Part shown: positions 32,781 to 42,924 of the stretch, piece by piece
Layout of the letters: each line of letters opens with the position of its first letter
Position numbering within the stretch: the stretch's first letter is position 1
Assembly (NCBI GenBank): GCA_963921825.1
Contig: OY997592.1
Location: 55,386,336 to 55,450,335, forward strand
Length of the DNA: 64,000 nucleotides
Source: Erodium maritimum
Lineage: Eukaryota > Streptophyta > Magnoliopsida > Geraniales > Geraniaceae
Direction of reading: 5' to 3'
The notes under the pieces: model-generated
What the model was told of the DNA's origin: nothing
The model's database searches: none
The model's input: only the letters and a program-made list of their open reading frames with translations
Position numbers and translations under genes: made by a program

Positions 32781-33071
32781 GATAGGTCGATCCCTGACCC
32801 GATTGAGATTGGTTACTGAGCAGCTGGTGTGCGATCCTTTGTGATCTTGTTTGACGTTGTGTAGTCTTTCTGTCGTGTCCTTGGAGGAGGTCGTCGATAG
32901 TTGTGTCGGGTCTACGTGGTGTTATCGAGTGTTGGGTCTGTTGAGGAAAGTAACGGGTTGTTGGTCAGTTGGGTACTTGAGTTGGGGACTGTAGTCCCGG
33001 TGTTGGGTTTGGTTTTAGTATTACTGGCTTTATCTACTAGTTATGCCATAGTCAGTCTGTTATCCGTGGTG

Positions 33072-33089
33072 GTGAGCGAACGCTCACCC
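33072..33089 (+). promoter_or_regulatory. Conserved LTR hairpin, copy in LTR C
   Basis: GGTGAGCGAACGCTCACC, a perfect 8-bp stem with an AA centre, followed by CCTAGCTGCTTTTCCTACAG. Confidence 0.75.
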
Positions 33090-33408
33090 CTAGCTGCTTT
33101 TCCTACAGGTAATGTTCGTGGGACGGACTAGGTGAGCTCTCGAAGCTTGTGGAGCTAGGAGCGGAGTCTGGGTTTTGTCTTTTTGAGTCTAGTGACGGAT
33201 ACCTTGTACTTTTGTCCACTTGTTGGGACGTGTTTTTAAACTGTAATTATTATGTTGATGAACTAAATTGGTATTTTAAAGTGTTTAATGAAATCAGGTT
33301 TCAAGTGCTTTTTATGTTTTTAAAACGTTCGCGTCCCTAGTTCGGTTTACTGAAATTGGGGCGTGACAAGGTTTGTACTCGATAGTCCCTCTATATATAT
33401 ATATATAT

Positions 33409-35543
33409 AGGTATGCTTTCAAGTGTTACTACTATCTTAATTTGTTACATGTTACATGAATATGAACCATTAGATGTAATTGATCCAATGGTTGTAAAAT
33501 GGATGGCATTCAACTGTAATTAAAATCAAATCTAATTACCTTATAGTCATTTTATATTACATAAGGGCAGTACTGTAATTTTCATAATAAATATTACATA
33601 ACCCTACACCTATGCATATTCCCTCGTCATTCACACCAGACCACGCAACTTTCTTCCTCCCAAGCTTCTGCGTCGCCGTCGAAGCCGAAACATTGTCGTC
33701 GTCGGAGCTGATGGTTCTTCGCCAGATCATACATCTCTGACCTTCATCCCGAGCTCGAGCTCGAACTTCGCCGTGTCGCCGTGCCTTTCCAGCTCCGTTG
33801 TCGAAGCATCGCCGGATCCGCGCCTATCTCCCGCAGCTTGTCCTCCATCCACGGCGTGCCATCGTTTCTCTCTCCCTCCTCCACGAGATCCACCTCGCCA
33901 TGCCGATCTCAATGGGCCGAGGTGCCACAGCCACCGTGAAGCCAGCCCAGCATCATCGCCTCTTGCCGTCGCCGAATGGATCTCGATTTTCTGGTCTGCT
34001 GCCGACTCACGTTGCCATATTCGTCGTCCCACCGGCATCGTCATTGCAGATCCAGTCGTGAAGCTTGGCCGTTAATGGAGCTTTTCCGGCTGGTCCTCGC
34101 GCCACTAGCGTGACTGCCGCTGCAGAGCCTTGCCGGAGCAACAACGTTGTTCCAGAGCTCGAGTCGTGGCTGCTGAAGTCGCCGCCGTGAAGATAAAGGT
34201 CGTCGTCTACGATATGCTTCAGATCTCCTGCCAAGCTTCTTCACCTCCGTGTCGCTATGCTCCACACCCAGTCGTGCTCCAGCCGCCATGGGCTAGCTCG
34301 TGCCGCTCTGGCAGGCTAAGGCAGATCTGACAATACCCAGCTCGAGAAGCCATGGCTCTCCGGCGAGCTCGTGGGCCGAGAACTACGTGTCCAGCACCGG
34401 AAACTCCTCATTCCCAGTCGTCGTTCAGATTGTCGAGAGCCCAGTAAGATTTTTTTTGTCTTCATATTTTCAACTTTGTTCGATTTTTTCAAAAACTGAA
34501 TGGTTTGTTATGTAGATCTGTTCTCATGAAAAATTGAGGGTATATTTTTGAAAAAACAAGTCTTGTTTTACATATAAGTTGGGGGTAACTTGTTGAACAG
34601 ATTGGCTAGGGTAGTTTTCTTTGGTTTTGGTGTTATGTAGAATCCATGTACTTTGGTGGATTATTATGAAACGTTTCTTTAATTATTATGCATTTTTTTA
34701 TGTATTATTAAGTAACTTTTAAATCTGCAGATGGCTTGGTACATATTTATTGGAGTTTGACGTTCTGTGGTATTTAGAATAGTTCTTGGATTAAGGTAGT
34801 TTTTTGTAACTGTTTGTATAATTTTGTGTAACAGGTTGGATGTGTAGATGTAACTATATATATAATTTTCTGTAACAAGTTAGATGGACAATTGTAACAC
34901 TATAATTTTCTGTAACTATTTGGGTAATTTTTTGTAATAGGTTGTATAATTTTCTATAATTAATTTAGTAACATTTTAGGGATGTTTTTAGTTTTGTAAG
35001 TTTTGCTATTGTATTATGTAATTAATTGAATCCATTTCTATAATTATTTGGATAATCTATTGATTTACTAACACTTTTGGAAAGTGTTTATTTTTGTAAC
35101 TTTTGCTATTGTGTTATGTAACAAGTTAGTTACTTCTGTAACTTTTGGTGTGATTTTACTGACTTAAAATCTGAATTTTTCGATATAAAATATCTGATAT
35201 TTCGATATAAAATTTATGTAACATTCTACGTAAATTTATGTAATATTATACATAACATTATGAAATTTGTACGGAATTTGAGTAACGATCAAATTTTAAA
35301 AATATTCTAAAAAATGTTTTTTTTAAATAAAATATTAAAAACATCAGATCGAGGAGGTAAAAAAATAATTCTGCAGTAATTTTTTTGAAGTAGACAAAAT
35401 TACAAAACTACCCTTTTTGGAATATGTCTATTTAATTTGTAGATAATTAAGGCTGAAAATCTGCAACCATTGGATCTCAAAATCTAGTGGTCTAGATTTG
35501 TGTAACAAGTAACAAATTAAGCATATGTAACACTTGAAAGTGC

Positions 35544-35547
<4 letters not shown>
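33409..35547. mobile_element. TA-flanked element i (2.14 kb) with a gene-like insert
   Basis: Terminal inverted repeats of about 85 bases: left AGGTATGCTTTCAAGTGTTA, right (complement) AGGGGCACTTTCAAGTGTTA, both followed by CTTAATTTGTTAC and, farther in, GATCCAATGGTTG. Flanked by (TA)n on both sides. Bases 33630-34450 are GC-rich and unlike the remainder. From 34500 to 35400 the element is AT-rich with many diverged TTTTCTGTAAC-type words. No transposase is visible, so it is non-autonomous. Confidence 0.85.
33630..34450. pseudogene. GC-rich gene-like fragment carried by element i
   Basis: Within an AT-rich transposon, this 0.8 kb block has plant-exon composition (CGTCGCCGTCG, CTCCGTTGTCGAAGC, CTCCACGAGATCCACC). 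It ends GAGAGCCCAGTAAGATTTTTT, which resembles an exon end with a splice donor followed by an intron. Frames of 60-105 codons exist on both strands, but none is convincing and I recognise no domain. It is best described as a captured fragment of unknown host sequence; orientation is uncertain. The two strands give open frames of similar length, a usual effect of GC-rich DNA. Confidence 0.45.

Positions 35548-35605
<58 letters not shown>
35548..35605. repeat. (TA)n microsatellite between elements i and g
   Basis: About 58 bases of nearly uninterrupted TA repeat, serving as target for both neighbours. Confidence 0.95.
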
Positions 35606-35610
<5 letters not shown>

Positions 35611-36692
35611 CACTATCAGGTACAAACCTTACAAATTGGTCAGAACATAGAACTAATCTCATTCTTTAAAATATTTTATTAGATGGATGAGATTTGTTTT
35701 CCAATTTTAACTACACGTGCATACAAATATGCTGAAATCGGTTTTAATTTCGAATTTGAGGGAATTTCGACTTTTTTTTCACCAAGTTTACTATTTTGAT
35801 CTTTTCCGCTTCGTTTCAACTCCGATTTAATTTTTTCTTGCGCCAATAATTTTCTTTTTCCAAGACCTATCTATCAAGTAGCATATTGAATACGTTTGAA
35901 GCAAGAAAAAAAAACGATTTACTCAAACAAAAAATAAGAAACGAAATGAATGTATGTTTTGTAATTTTCAGTTGTATGTTTACGCTAAACTTAATGTATG
36001 TTTATGTTGTAAAGTGAAAAGTTATGGGTAGTATACATACAAATGCATTTTCAAAAACATACATTAAGGTTAACTTACACATAGAGATGAACATGGTAAA
36101 AACATACACTCAGTTCAGCTTACACATACAAATGAAAATTGGAAGAACATACATTAAGTTTAGCTTACACATATGCAGTTGCGAAAACATAAAAACATAC
36201 ATTAAGTTTAGCCCACACATACAAATGAAAATGGCAAGAACATACATTGAGTTTTAGCTCCTATAAACATACATTAGGTTTAGCGTACACATACAGCTGA
36301 AAATTACAAAACATACATTCATTTCGTTTCTTTTTTTTTGTTTGAGTAAATCGTTTTTTTTCTTGCTTTAAACGTATTCAATATGCTACTTGATAGATAG
36401 GTCTTGGAAAAAGAAAATTATTGGCGCAAGAAAAAATTAAATCGGAGTTGAAACGAAGCGGGAAAGATCAAAATAGTAAACTTGGTAAAAAAAAACGAAA
36501 ATAAAAACCAATTTCGATATCCCACTTTTAATTTGCGATTTCCCACTATTTTTTTCCCGAAAATACCCACAAACAATGCGCGTGAACCTATTTTGGAATC
36601 AGAATTTATCAAAAATCTTAGCCCTTTATTTGCTATATTGAATGGTGTAGATTAGTTCTATGTTCTGATCTGAGGGAGGGTTTGTACTTGAT
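35606..36692. mobile_element. TA-flanked foldback element g, inverted copy of e
   Basis: Left end ATGATCACTATCAGGTACAA corresponds to the right end of e in complement. The interior follows e throughout in reverse orientation, including the palindromic arms and the central AATGTATG-type array. The right end stops at GTTTGTACTTGAT, directly joined to element h, without a TA spacer. Confidence 0.85.
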
Positions 36693-36928
36693 ACAAACCC
36701 TATTTCGGGTCAGAACGTAGAATTAATCTGGGCCATTGATTAACTAGATCGGATGCCCACCGAAATTCAGGGGGGGGGGGGGTGGTGATTGATTACGAAA
36801 TCAATTACAAGATATGGATCAATTAAAAAGATATGCATTAAATCTGGGCCTTTAATTCTATGATCCAAGGACCCAGATTGAAAGTTTTTCGTTCTGACGA
36901 AAGATAGAAGTTTATACATGATTGTTAT

Positions 36929-36931
<3 letters not shown>
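36693..36931. mobile_element. TA-flanked element h, inverted copy of c
   Basis: 239 bp. Inner sequence CGAAATTCAGGGGG and TAATTGATTTCGTAATC (in complement) match c and f. It contains a 13-G run (36770-36782). The right end in complement is AGGATAACAATCATGTATAA, followed by a (TA)n run at 36932-36980. Confidence 0.82.
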
Positions 36932-36980
<49 letters not shown>

Positions 36981-36983
<3 letters not shown>

Positions 36984-37084
36984 CTCCTTATATGTTTCTC
37001 TACACATAGTGCACAAACACATATACACCTCTGCATTCAACAGCCATGGCTCTCCGTCTTTCATTTGACAAGGAACACGATTTG
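36981..37084 (+). other. Possible 5' end of a host gene (TATA, 5' UTR, short first exon)
   Basis: Between the (TA)n run and the copia 5' LTR is a 124-base non-transposon island. It has CCTTATATG near 36986, then a C/A-rich stretch like a plant 5' UTR, and the start context ACAGCCATGGCT with ATG at 37046. The frame reads MALRLSFDKEHDL, directly followed by GTATATATAATTATG, which could be a splice donor and intron. The copia element enters 20 bases later. If real, this is a gene separated from its remainder by at least 27 kb of transposons, so almost certainly dead or very distant from exon 2. The peptide is too short for identification. Confidence 0.3.
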
Positions 37085-37104
37085 GTATATATAATTATGT
37101 TTAT

Positions 37105-37255
37105 CGTTAGAATATAGTGTATAGGCCCAGCCCATGTGGCTCATTAGGGTTAATATTGGGTTTAAAAAACCTTAGTGGTGCAACACCACTATATATACAT
37201 GTACAATATAAATACTTTTATTATCGAATACAATACAATTACACAATTGTTATCA
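37105..37255 (+). repeat. 5' LTR of the Ale-like copia element (about 151 bp)
   Basis: Begins CGTTAGAATATAG where the 3' LTR begins TGTTAGAATTTATTG, and ends GTTATCA directly before the tRNA-Met binding site. Shared words include GTGGCTCATTAGGGTTAA and CAACACCACTATATATACAT. Confidence 0.88.
37190..37197 (+). promoter_or_regulatory. TATA box in the Ale-like 5' LTR
   Basis: TATATATA in context CACTATATATACATG, conserved at 63970-63977 in the 3' LTR; the expected position for the element promoter. Confidence 0.6.
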
Positions 37256-37268
37256 TGGTATCAGAGCC
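37256..37268 (+). promoter_or_regulatory. Primer binding site (initiator tRNA-Met) of the Ale-like element
   Basis: TGGTATCAGAGCC, complementary to the 3' end of plant initiator tRNA-Met, immediately after the LTR. Confidence 0.92.
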
Positions 37269-37777
37269 TCTATCGCTCTAATATTGCTTCCGCTTCCGCT
37301 TCAGCCGTCGCCGTCGCCGCCGCCGTTCACCTCCGTAAAATGCTGCCCGCTACTCTGCCGGCGTTCCCTCTCTGCTAAGCCGCTGCTCCTGCTCTAGTCG
37401 CTAACGCCGACGAGCCCCGCAGCCGCCAGCGAGGAGATCCGGATCGTCCTCAACGCAACCGCCGGCAAGAAGATCTCGGTCGACCACCACGCCGCCGCCG
37501 TTCCTTTCTCTTTCCTTGCTCCTGCTGCTCCTGTGTCGCGACCCACGCCGACAAAGCAACGCAGAGCAGACGTCGCGCGCCGCCTGCAAATCGCGCGAGT
37601 TCTCGACGAAGAAGACGCGTGGCCAGCACGCGCCGGATCTCCACGCGCGCCCACGCGCACGTCTCCTTCACGCGCCACGCGCCTTCAATCGCTGACCGCG
37701 TGACTCACACGCGCGTTGACTTTTATTAAAAAAAAACTAATCCTTTTGTTTCAGTGTTTACTTTTCAGGTATTCCTA
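37269..37777 (+). other. GC-rich leader of the Ale-like element
   Basis: About 0.5 kb between PBS and gag start, rich in CGCCGTCGCC and CGCGCG words with no protein domain. It is long and GC-rich compared with the flanking LTR and gag, and could be an acquired segment. Confidence 0.5.
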
Positions 37778-38447
37778 ATGGAAAAATTTGATATCGGTAA
37801 ACCTATTTGCGTTTACTTTTGTCTAGCTTTCTTCGAGGCAAACTTATCTGGCGTTATGATACTGGCAATATCATTGCGCCAGTCCAGGACAAAGATGAAA
37901 CCAAGGATGCATTCAATGACCGCTTTGATCAATCGGACAGCAAGAATCACCAGATTATTACCTGGATTCAAAGTACCCGCGCTCCCTCGATTAAAGTTCA
38001 CTTTGCTCGCTTCCATACTACGAAGGAGGTTTGGGATTTTCTGGAGAAACTGTTCTCCTTTGCTGACATCTCGCATCACTACCAACTCTACAACCGCCTT
38101 CACTGCATGAAGCAAGCTCCAGGTCAGTCTGTCAAATATTTTCTCTCCCAAATGCAACATGTTTGGGACCAAATGAGTGTCGCTCAACCAACGGAGGAGA
38201 GTTTTCAAACCTACTGGGATAAACTCAAGGTATTTAAGTTCCTCACAACTCTTCGTCCTGAGTTTGAAGCAGTTCAGAGCGCTCTCTATCATCATCCAAC
38301 ATTCCCTAATCTCCACACCGTGGTTGCTGAGCTTCTCTTTGAAGAAACAAGGTTCGGGGGTACGGGTACACCATCGTCTCTATCCCCTGATGTTGTTCTC
38401 TCTACCGTTGCTGGTGGATCTATTGCCAAGCCCCACTGTACGTTCAG
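37778..38447 (+). pseudogene. gag: gag of the Ale-like element, cut at the zinc knuckle by element D
   Basis: Copia-type Gag. The first ATG near the leader end is at 37778 (MEKFDIGKP), but a frame change follows. From about 37803 the frame reads YLRLLLSSFLRGKLIWRYD, DAFNDRFDQSDSKNHQIITW, KEVWDFLEKLFSFADISH, YNRLHCMKQAPGQSVKYFLS, FLTTLRPEFEAVQSALYHH and VVAELLFEETRF. The frame ends IAKPHCTF, where element D begins. Beyond D (57441) the same knuckle continues CNRSGHV, completing C-X2-C-X4-H, so the insertion point lies inside the CCHC motif, and the frame is kept when one copy of the TTCTG target duplication is removed. Confidence 0.9.
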
Positions 38448-40257
38448 TGTAAAAACCCCTTTGTTTTAAAAGAGTAGAGTTTTGACAAAACGAAACTTTG
38501 GGGTAAGTTTTTGTAAACAAGTGGTTTAAGGAGATAAAAAAAGAGAGAGGAGATCTCATTTTGGGCCAAGGCTAGCCGAGCCCAAACCGCCCCAGCCCAA
38601 AACCTACAGATTTACGAGACTGGGCCCAAGGCCCATACGCGCTTGAACCCTAACCCTACCTCAGCTTCGCCTTCTTCGTGTTGAAGCGCCACTCCCGAGG
38701 CATAAAGTCGTCCCTCTTCGATCTCGATCCTCTCTTCTTCCCCGAGTTCCACCTCTTCCCTCTCCCACCATATCGTCCAGCCACCGCCATGCCCTCCTTC
38801 CCCGAGCACCAATCGAGCAAAATCGGCCCTGCATCGTGATGCCGTCGCCGGGAACCCATCGTACCATTCCTTCTTCCCCGAGCCCCAACTCCGACCTCAC
38901 GCGAGATCTCTCTGGTGAGCCACGCCGACCTTGCCATCTTCTCCAGCAATCTCCCTCACCCCTCTCCTCTTCCCCGACCGCGTTGCTCCTCTGGCCAGGC
39001 TCGATTTGGACTGGAACGGTCGGAACACCGCCGACGAGCTCTCTCCTCGCCAGATCTGAGCCGGAAGGACCAAGAGGTCGCGTTTCTATCACCGTTCATC
39101 CCTACCACCGCGCCATGCTTTGCCTCTAACGCCCCCGGCTGGTCCTGCCTCCCGTCGAGCCCTTTGACGCCACCGCCGGTGACCGGAGCAGCCCTGGTTT
39201 CACCGGCCTCGTGACCAGTCTGACACAAGTCAGGCCAGGCCATTGGGCCTTGTATTTAGGCCAGTTTGGTTGGACCTAGAGACAGACCTGGGCAAGGCCC
39301 AAGCTTTAGAACCGGATCCGACTCAGGCTTTGGGTCGGGTCTGGACCGGGTCCGGGTCAGGCTTGGATCCGAGTTCGGACCGGGTCTGGATCCGGGTTGG
39401 GCTTGGTTTCGGGTCGGATCCGGGTCATAGATTTAAATTAAATAATTAACTAATTAGTTTGAATTAAAATTGGATTATTTAAAGACGTTGAGACGTTTCC
39501 GAGGACTTTGGACACACTGGAACTGATTGGGCGTTTTAACTGTTAAAAACCTAGATTTGGACTTCGTGGACTTCGCCCTAGAAGACAGAGTTGGCCCGGA
39601 CGTCAACAGCTAGGAGACGCAACTGTTGTATCGTCTTGAGGTAGGGAAAGTAGCGGACACCGCTTTAATTACGGAAAGTTACTAGTATGCATGATTAGAG
39701 TTTAATAATAACCGGAAAGGTCCTAGTTGGCATATAGGAACGACTGCTTTACTTAATTCATTAAACGAACGAGTCTAGTAACATGTAGGACGAGATTCAC
39801 TACTTACTTGCGTTATCTACTTTCAATACTTGGGAAATTGTCGTGCTGGTAGATGAGCCATGTCGAGCCCTAGGATTGCGTGCTTTGTGTTATAATCGCT
39901 GTGTGAGAGTCTAAGTAAGATTATACTCGGTGTTGCATGTTGTGACTATGTGTGGGAAAGTATGCCATGTTTGATAATGTGAACCCTTGGTTGTGATATG
40001 ACCGGGTGAGTGATAGACCGGTTGTGTGCTATGTTGAGATGGTCTGGTTGGTATACCGAGACCATCAGTGGTTTGTGTTGTGTGTTATATCCTGTTTTGG
40101 GGTGTTCCAAGAGACGGCGTATCCGGAGTGGACTTACACCGAGGGATAGTTCCGGTGAAATGTATCGAGGCCAAGGATGGCGTGATCAGTACCCGATGAC
40201 TCGTGGTCTGGGACGATGTTTGACCGAGGCGTGTACCGATCCTGTACGTGTGGTGAG

Positions 40258-40560
40258 AGATGCCCCACGTCTGCGTGCATGGAACCCTTCGTCTGTGTGC
40301 GGAGGAAGATATTGCCTTACGTCTGTATGCGTGAAACCCTTCGTCTGTGTGCAGAGGAAAGTTATTGCCCAACGTCTGTGTGAGTGGAACCCTTCGTCTG
40401 TGTGCGGAGGAAGATATTGCCAATGTCTGTGTGCGTGGAAGACATCGGACTGAGGGATTTTCCGTCGAGGATGTTACCCTTCGTTTGTGTGCGGAGGAAG
40501 ATATTTCCCACATCTGTGTGCGCGGAACCCTTCTTCTGTGTGCGGAGGAAGATATCGGGA
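40258..40560 (+). repeat. 52-bp tandem array in the 5' LTR of D
   Basis: Imperfect units CCCACGTCTGTGTGCGTGGA followed by ACCCTTCGTCTGTGTGCGG and AGGAAGATATTG. It has fewer and more irregular units than the copy in the 3' LTR (56143-56550). Periodic frames here are artefacts. Confidence 0.85.
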
Positions 40561-41163
40561 CTGATGATGTATGGTCCAGTACAATATGAGTGGATGTGTG
40601 CATCCGGTGGTATGACTTATGCCGTTAGACGACATCTGTGTGTGTCTCGGTCGTGCCTTATTCTGGCTGTTGGTTGTGTGCTGTCTTACGACATTTGTGT
40701 GTGTCTTTATGTGTGCTTTATTCTCATTGGTTGGCTGTGTGTATTTGTATAAGTACGTTTAAGGTTGTGGAAATGGGCAGTAACAGGGAAGCGTGTTGTT
40801 GGGCGTTGTGCATTGGGTTAAGTGAGACTTTGGTCTTGTGAGAGTGTTGGGGGACTCGAGGTGATGTTGTACCTGATTCCTGTGTTACAGTGCGAGTTCG
40901 CACGTGTGATTGGTTGTAAGATAATCGTGGTCGTTGTCCTTTGAGAATTGTTAGGTGGTGGGTGTCAAGAGCTGATTGTGGGAAGTGGTAGTGAGTTCGG
41001 TTCGTTGTGAGTTGTTTGGCGGGTTGTGCCCGAGTGAAGGCCAAGTGTTGTCTGGGAGTAATGATTTATTTGTTTCTAATAGTGGTGCGTTACTAGTATG
41101 CCCTAATTGGATGGTTACCTGTGGTGATGAACTATGGTTTAGAACCTTAACTACTTTTCCTGC

Positions 41164-41177
41164 TGAGCGTAAGCTCA
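41164..41177 (+). promoter_or_regulatory. Conserved LTR hairpin, copy in 5' LTR of D
   Basis: TGAGCGTAAGCTCA, followed by CCCCC and GTGTTTCAGGTG. Confidence 0.7.
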
Positions 41178-41455
41178 CCCCCTTATTTTGTTGTGTTTCA
41201 GGTGTCGAGCAGGTTTTGTACTAGCAGGATTCTCGGAGCTAGGGAGCTGACGGGGATTCGGGTTAGTGTCTAGAGATGTACCGTCGTCCTTCGTTTTGTT
41301 TTTACCGTTGTACTCACCGAGCTGTTGACTCGTGATGATTGTTAAAAGTTTTAAAATTTTGAATTGAGACTTGTTGGCTTTATTTTCGGTGAAAATTTTA
41401 TTTTTTTAGATCACGTCTCGAATTCGGTCAAAACCGGATTTGGGGCGTGACAATT

Positions 41456-41468
41456 TGGTATCAGAGCC
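41456..41468 (+). promoter_or_regulatory. Primer binding site (initiator tRNA-Met) of element D
   Basis: TGGTATCAGAGCC three bases after the 5' LTR end; it fixes the LTR boundary and orientation. Confidence 0.93.
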
Positions 41469-42924
41469 TGGTTTCATTTTGAAATGATTTTCAAAACCTC
41501 GGACCGTACGTCACTTAGGTGGGTTGAGTGGGTCATTAGGGTGATGTGTGTCGGTTACGAAAGTCAGAGTTGTCTTATGCGTAGGAACGAGACGGAAGGG
41601 TCTCGGGTTGGTGAATAGTCTGGCCTGAGTGCCGTGGAGTTTTGTTGAACCTGTGTGGTTGCGGTCTTGTTTTGACCTAACTGTTGATCCAAGAATGGGT
41701 TGAACCGGACGGTAAGAGTGAAACTACCGAGACCCGATGGGTAATAATTGTTATTGAATGTTGTGTGCAAATGGTAACTGGTTGTCCCACATAAGCGGAT
41801 GGTTGACTTAATTTACGAACGGGTTATGCCCGATTTTCTGCAGAAATTGAAGTGTATGTACCATCACGACTCAGCCATAGGGGCCACTATAGTTGTACGT
41901 GAATGGGGGGATGCCAAGTGGTTACAGCGTAGTTCGGGACGCCTGAACCGGGTTGTAACGACACGGCGTCAACTTGAATGTTATGTTAGAAAGAGGACTA
42001 CTAAGAAATCGAAACTGAAATATGAGTGTGCTTTGTGGTTTTGCCGGTGGTGTAACTGTAGCCTATGTGGCTTAAGTGTGAAATCGAGTGTAATCCTGCT
42101 GTGTGTATATATGATCTGTGTGTATATATATGTCTGTGTGAAGAACTAGTGTGCTAACTTCTTTGCTGTGTGCATCTGGCTAACTATACTATATCAAGTA
42201 TATTATTACTATGAGTAGTAGTGGGTGGTCTGTGTGTGACATTAGTTATTTTTAGCGTGCCGTTTTTAAGAGTAAGAAACTGAGCGTGGGCGTTACCGTG
42301 TGGAGGGTAATCGCGTCGTGGCACCTCGAGGTTTGAGAGGTAAGCCGTTGGGAGCACAAGTGCCCGGGTTACTCCCATTGGGAGGTCAAGAGGGGCAACA
42401 CCAACAGGTCCCGGGCTGTAACGGGACGGAGTATCAGATATGAGGTACGAATTCAGAGTTACGGTGTGGACCGTTTACACTAGTTGAGTGGCCTTAGAGG
42501 CAAGAGAATGCACGAGGTTCGAGAGAGGGCCCCAAGCCCAGAGTTTGGACCGAGTCCTCACCCTGATGTTTTGGTTATAGTTGGGGATAGTGGTTACGAC
42601 ATCAACAATGGAGCGAGGTCGCAGAGAGACCGCGAGAGTTCGTAAGACTCGGCATCGACCGATCAGCGATGCGGAACCGTGCGAGATTCGTGAACCGAGG
42701 GGAGGCGGAAAACCGCATGATTCTTCCGGCCACAGGATCGGTCCGACGATATGAGGTATACAGGACCAAGAGCATCGTTAGGGTCTGTCGTGTTAGAACG
42801 GAGGCCTAATGTGATCACTCCGTCGGCAACCGGTACGTTGGAGACGGGTACCGAGCGGTGGAGGGTCGCTGCAGTACCGGAAGGCGGTCAGACTGGTCAG
42901 GGAAGGTGACCGAGTGGAGATGAG
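41469..42924 (+). other. Internal region of D, first part, non-coding
   Basis: Leader-like sequence with no clear domain. A frame at about 42300-42420 reads VAPRGLRGKPLGAQVPGLLP, which could be a ruined gag start but is not convincing. A frame from 41799 (MVDLIYERVMPDFLQKL) has no recognised family. Confidence 0.4.

Larger units (their letters stand above)
30001..33368 (+). mobile_element. Solo chromovirus-type LTR C (3368 bp)
   Basis: Starts TGTAATAACCACTCTCGG, ends GGGGCGTGACA, and is flanked by AGGTT on both sides (29996-30000 and 33369-33373), a perfect 5-bp target duplication. No internal domain is present, so this is a solo LTR. It shares AAAAGCTTAGCCGTCGTCG (near 30258) with A, B and E, has a GC-rich region at 30835-30990, and contains three separate minisatellites at 31834-32780 and the best version of the conserved hairpin. 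Confidence 0.92.
29722..33392. mobile_element. TA-flanked element f, split by solo LTR C
   Basis: Left part is 29722-30000 and right part is 33369-33392. The left end is ATGATAGCTATCAAGTACAA; the right end in complement is AGAGGGACTATCGAGTACAA, next to a (TA)n run. The interior is like c and h. A 45-base piece (TACGTTCTGACCCGAAACAA and following) is tandemly duplicated at 29941-30000. Solo LTR C sits inside the second duplicate. Confidence 0.78.
38448..41452 (+). repeat. 5' LTR of element D (3005 bp)
   Basis: TGTAAAAACCCCTTTG to GGGGCGTGACA. It has a GC-rich region 38570-39440 (TCGGGTCTGGACCGGGTCCG type), the 52-bp repeat array, the hairpin and the common terminal segment. It matches the 3' LTR over its length, with a deletion of roughly 60-100 bases near 38830-38880 relative to this copy. 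Confidence 0.93.

Noticed and set aside
33773-34330. Host gene inside element i
   Set aside because: Frames occur on both strands at similar length and none shows a domain. Kept only as a possible captured fragment.
38661-39243. Several overlapping 90-140-codon frames on both strands in the D LTR
   Set aside because: GC-rich DNA lacks stop codons by chance. The two LTR copies have indels here that break the frames differently.
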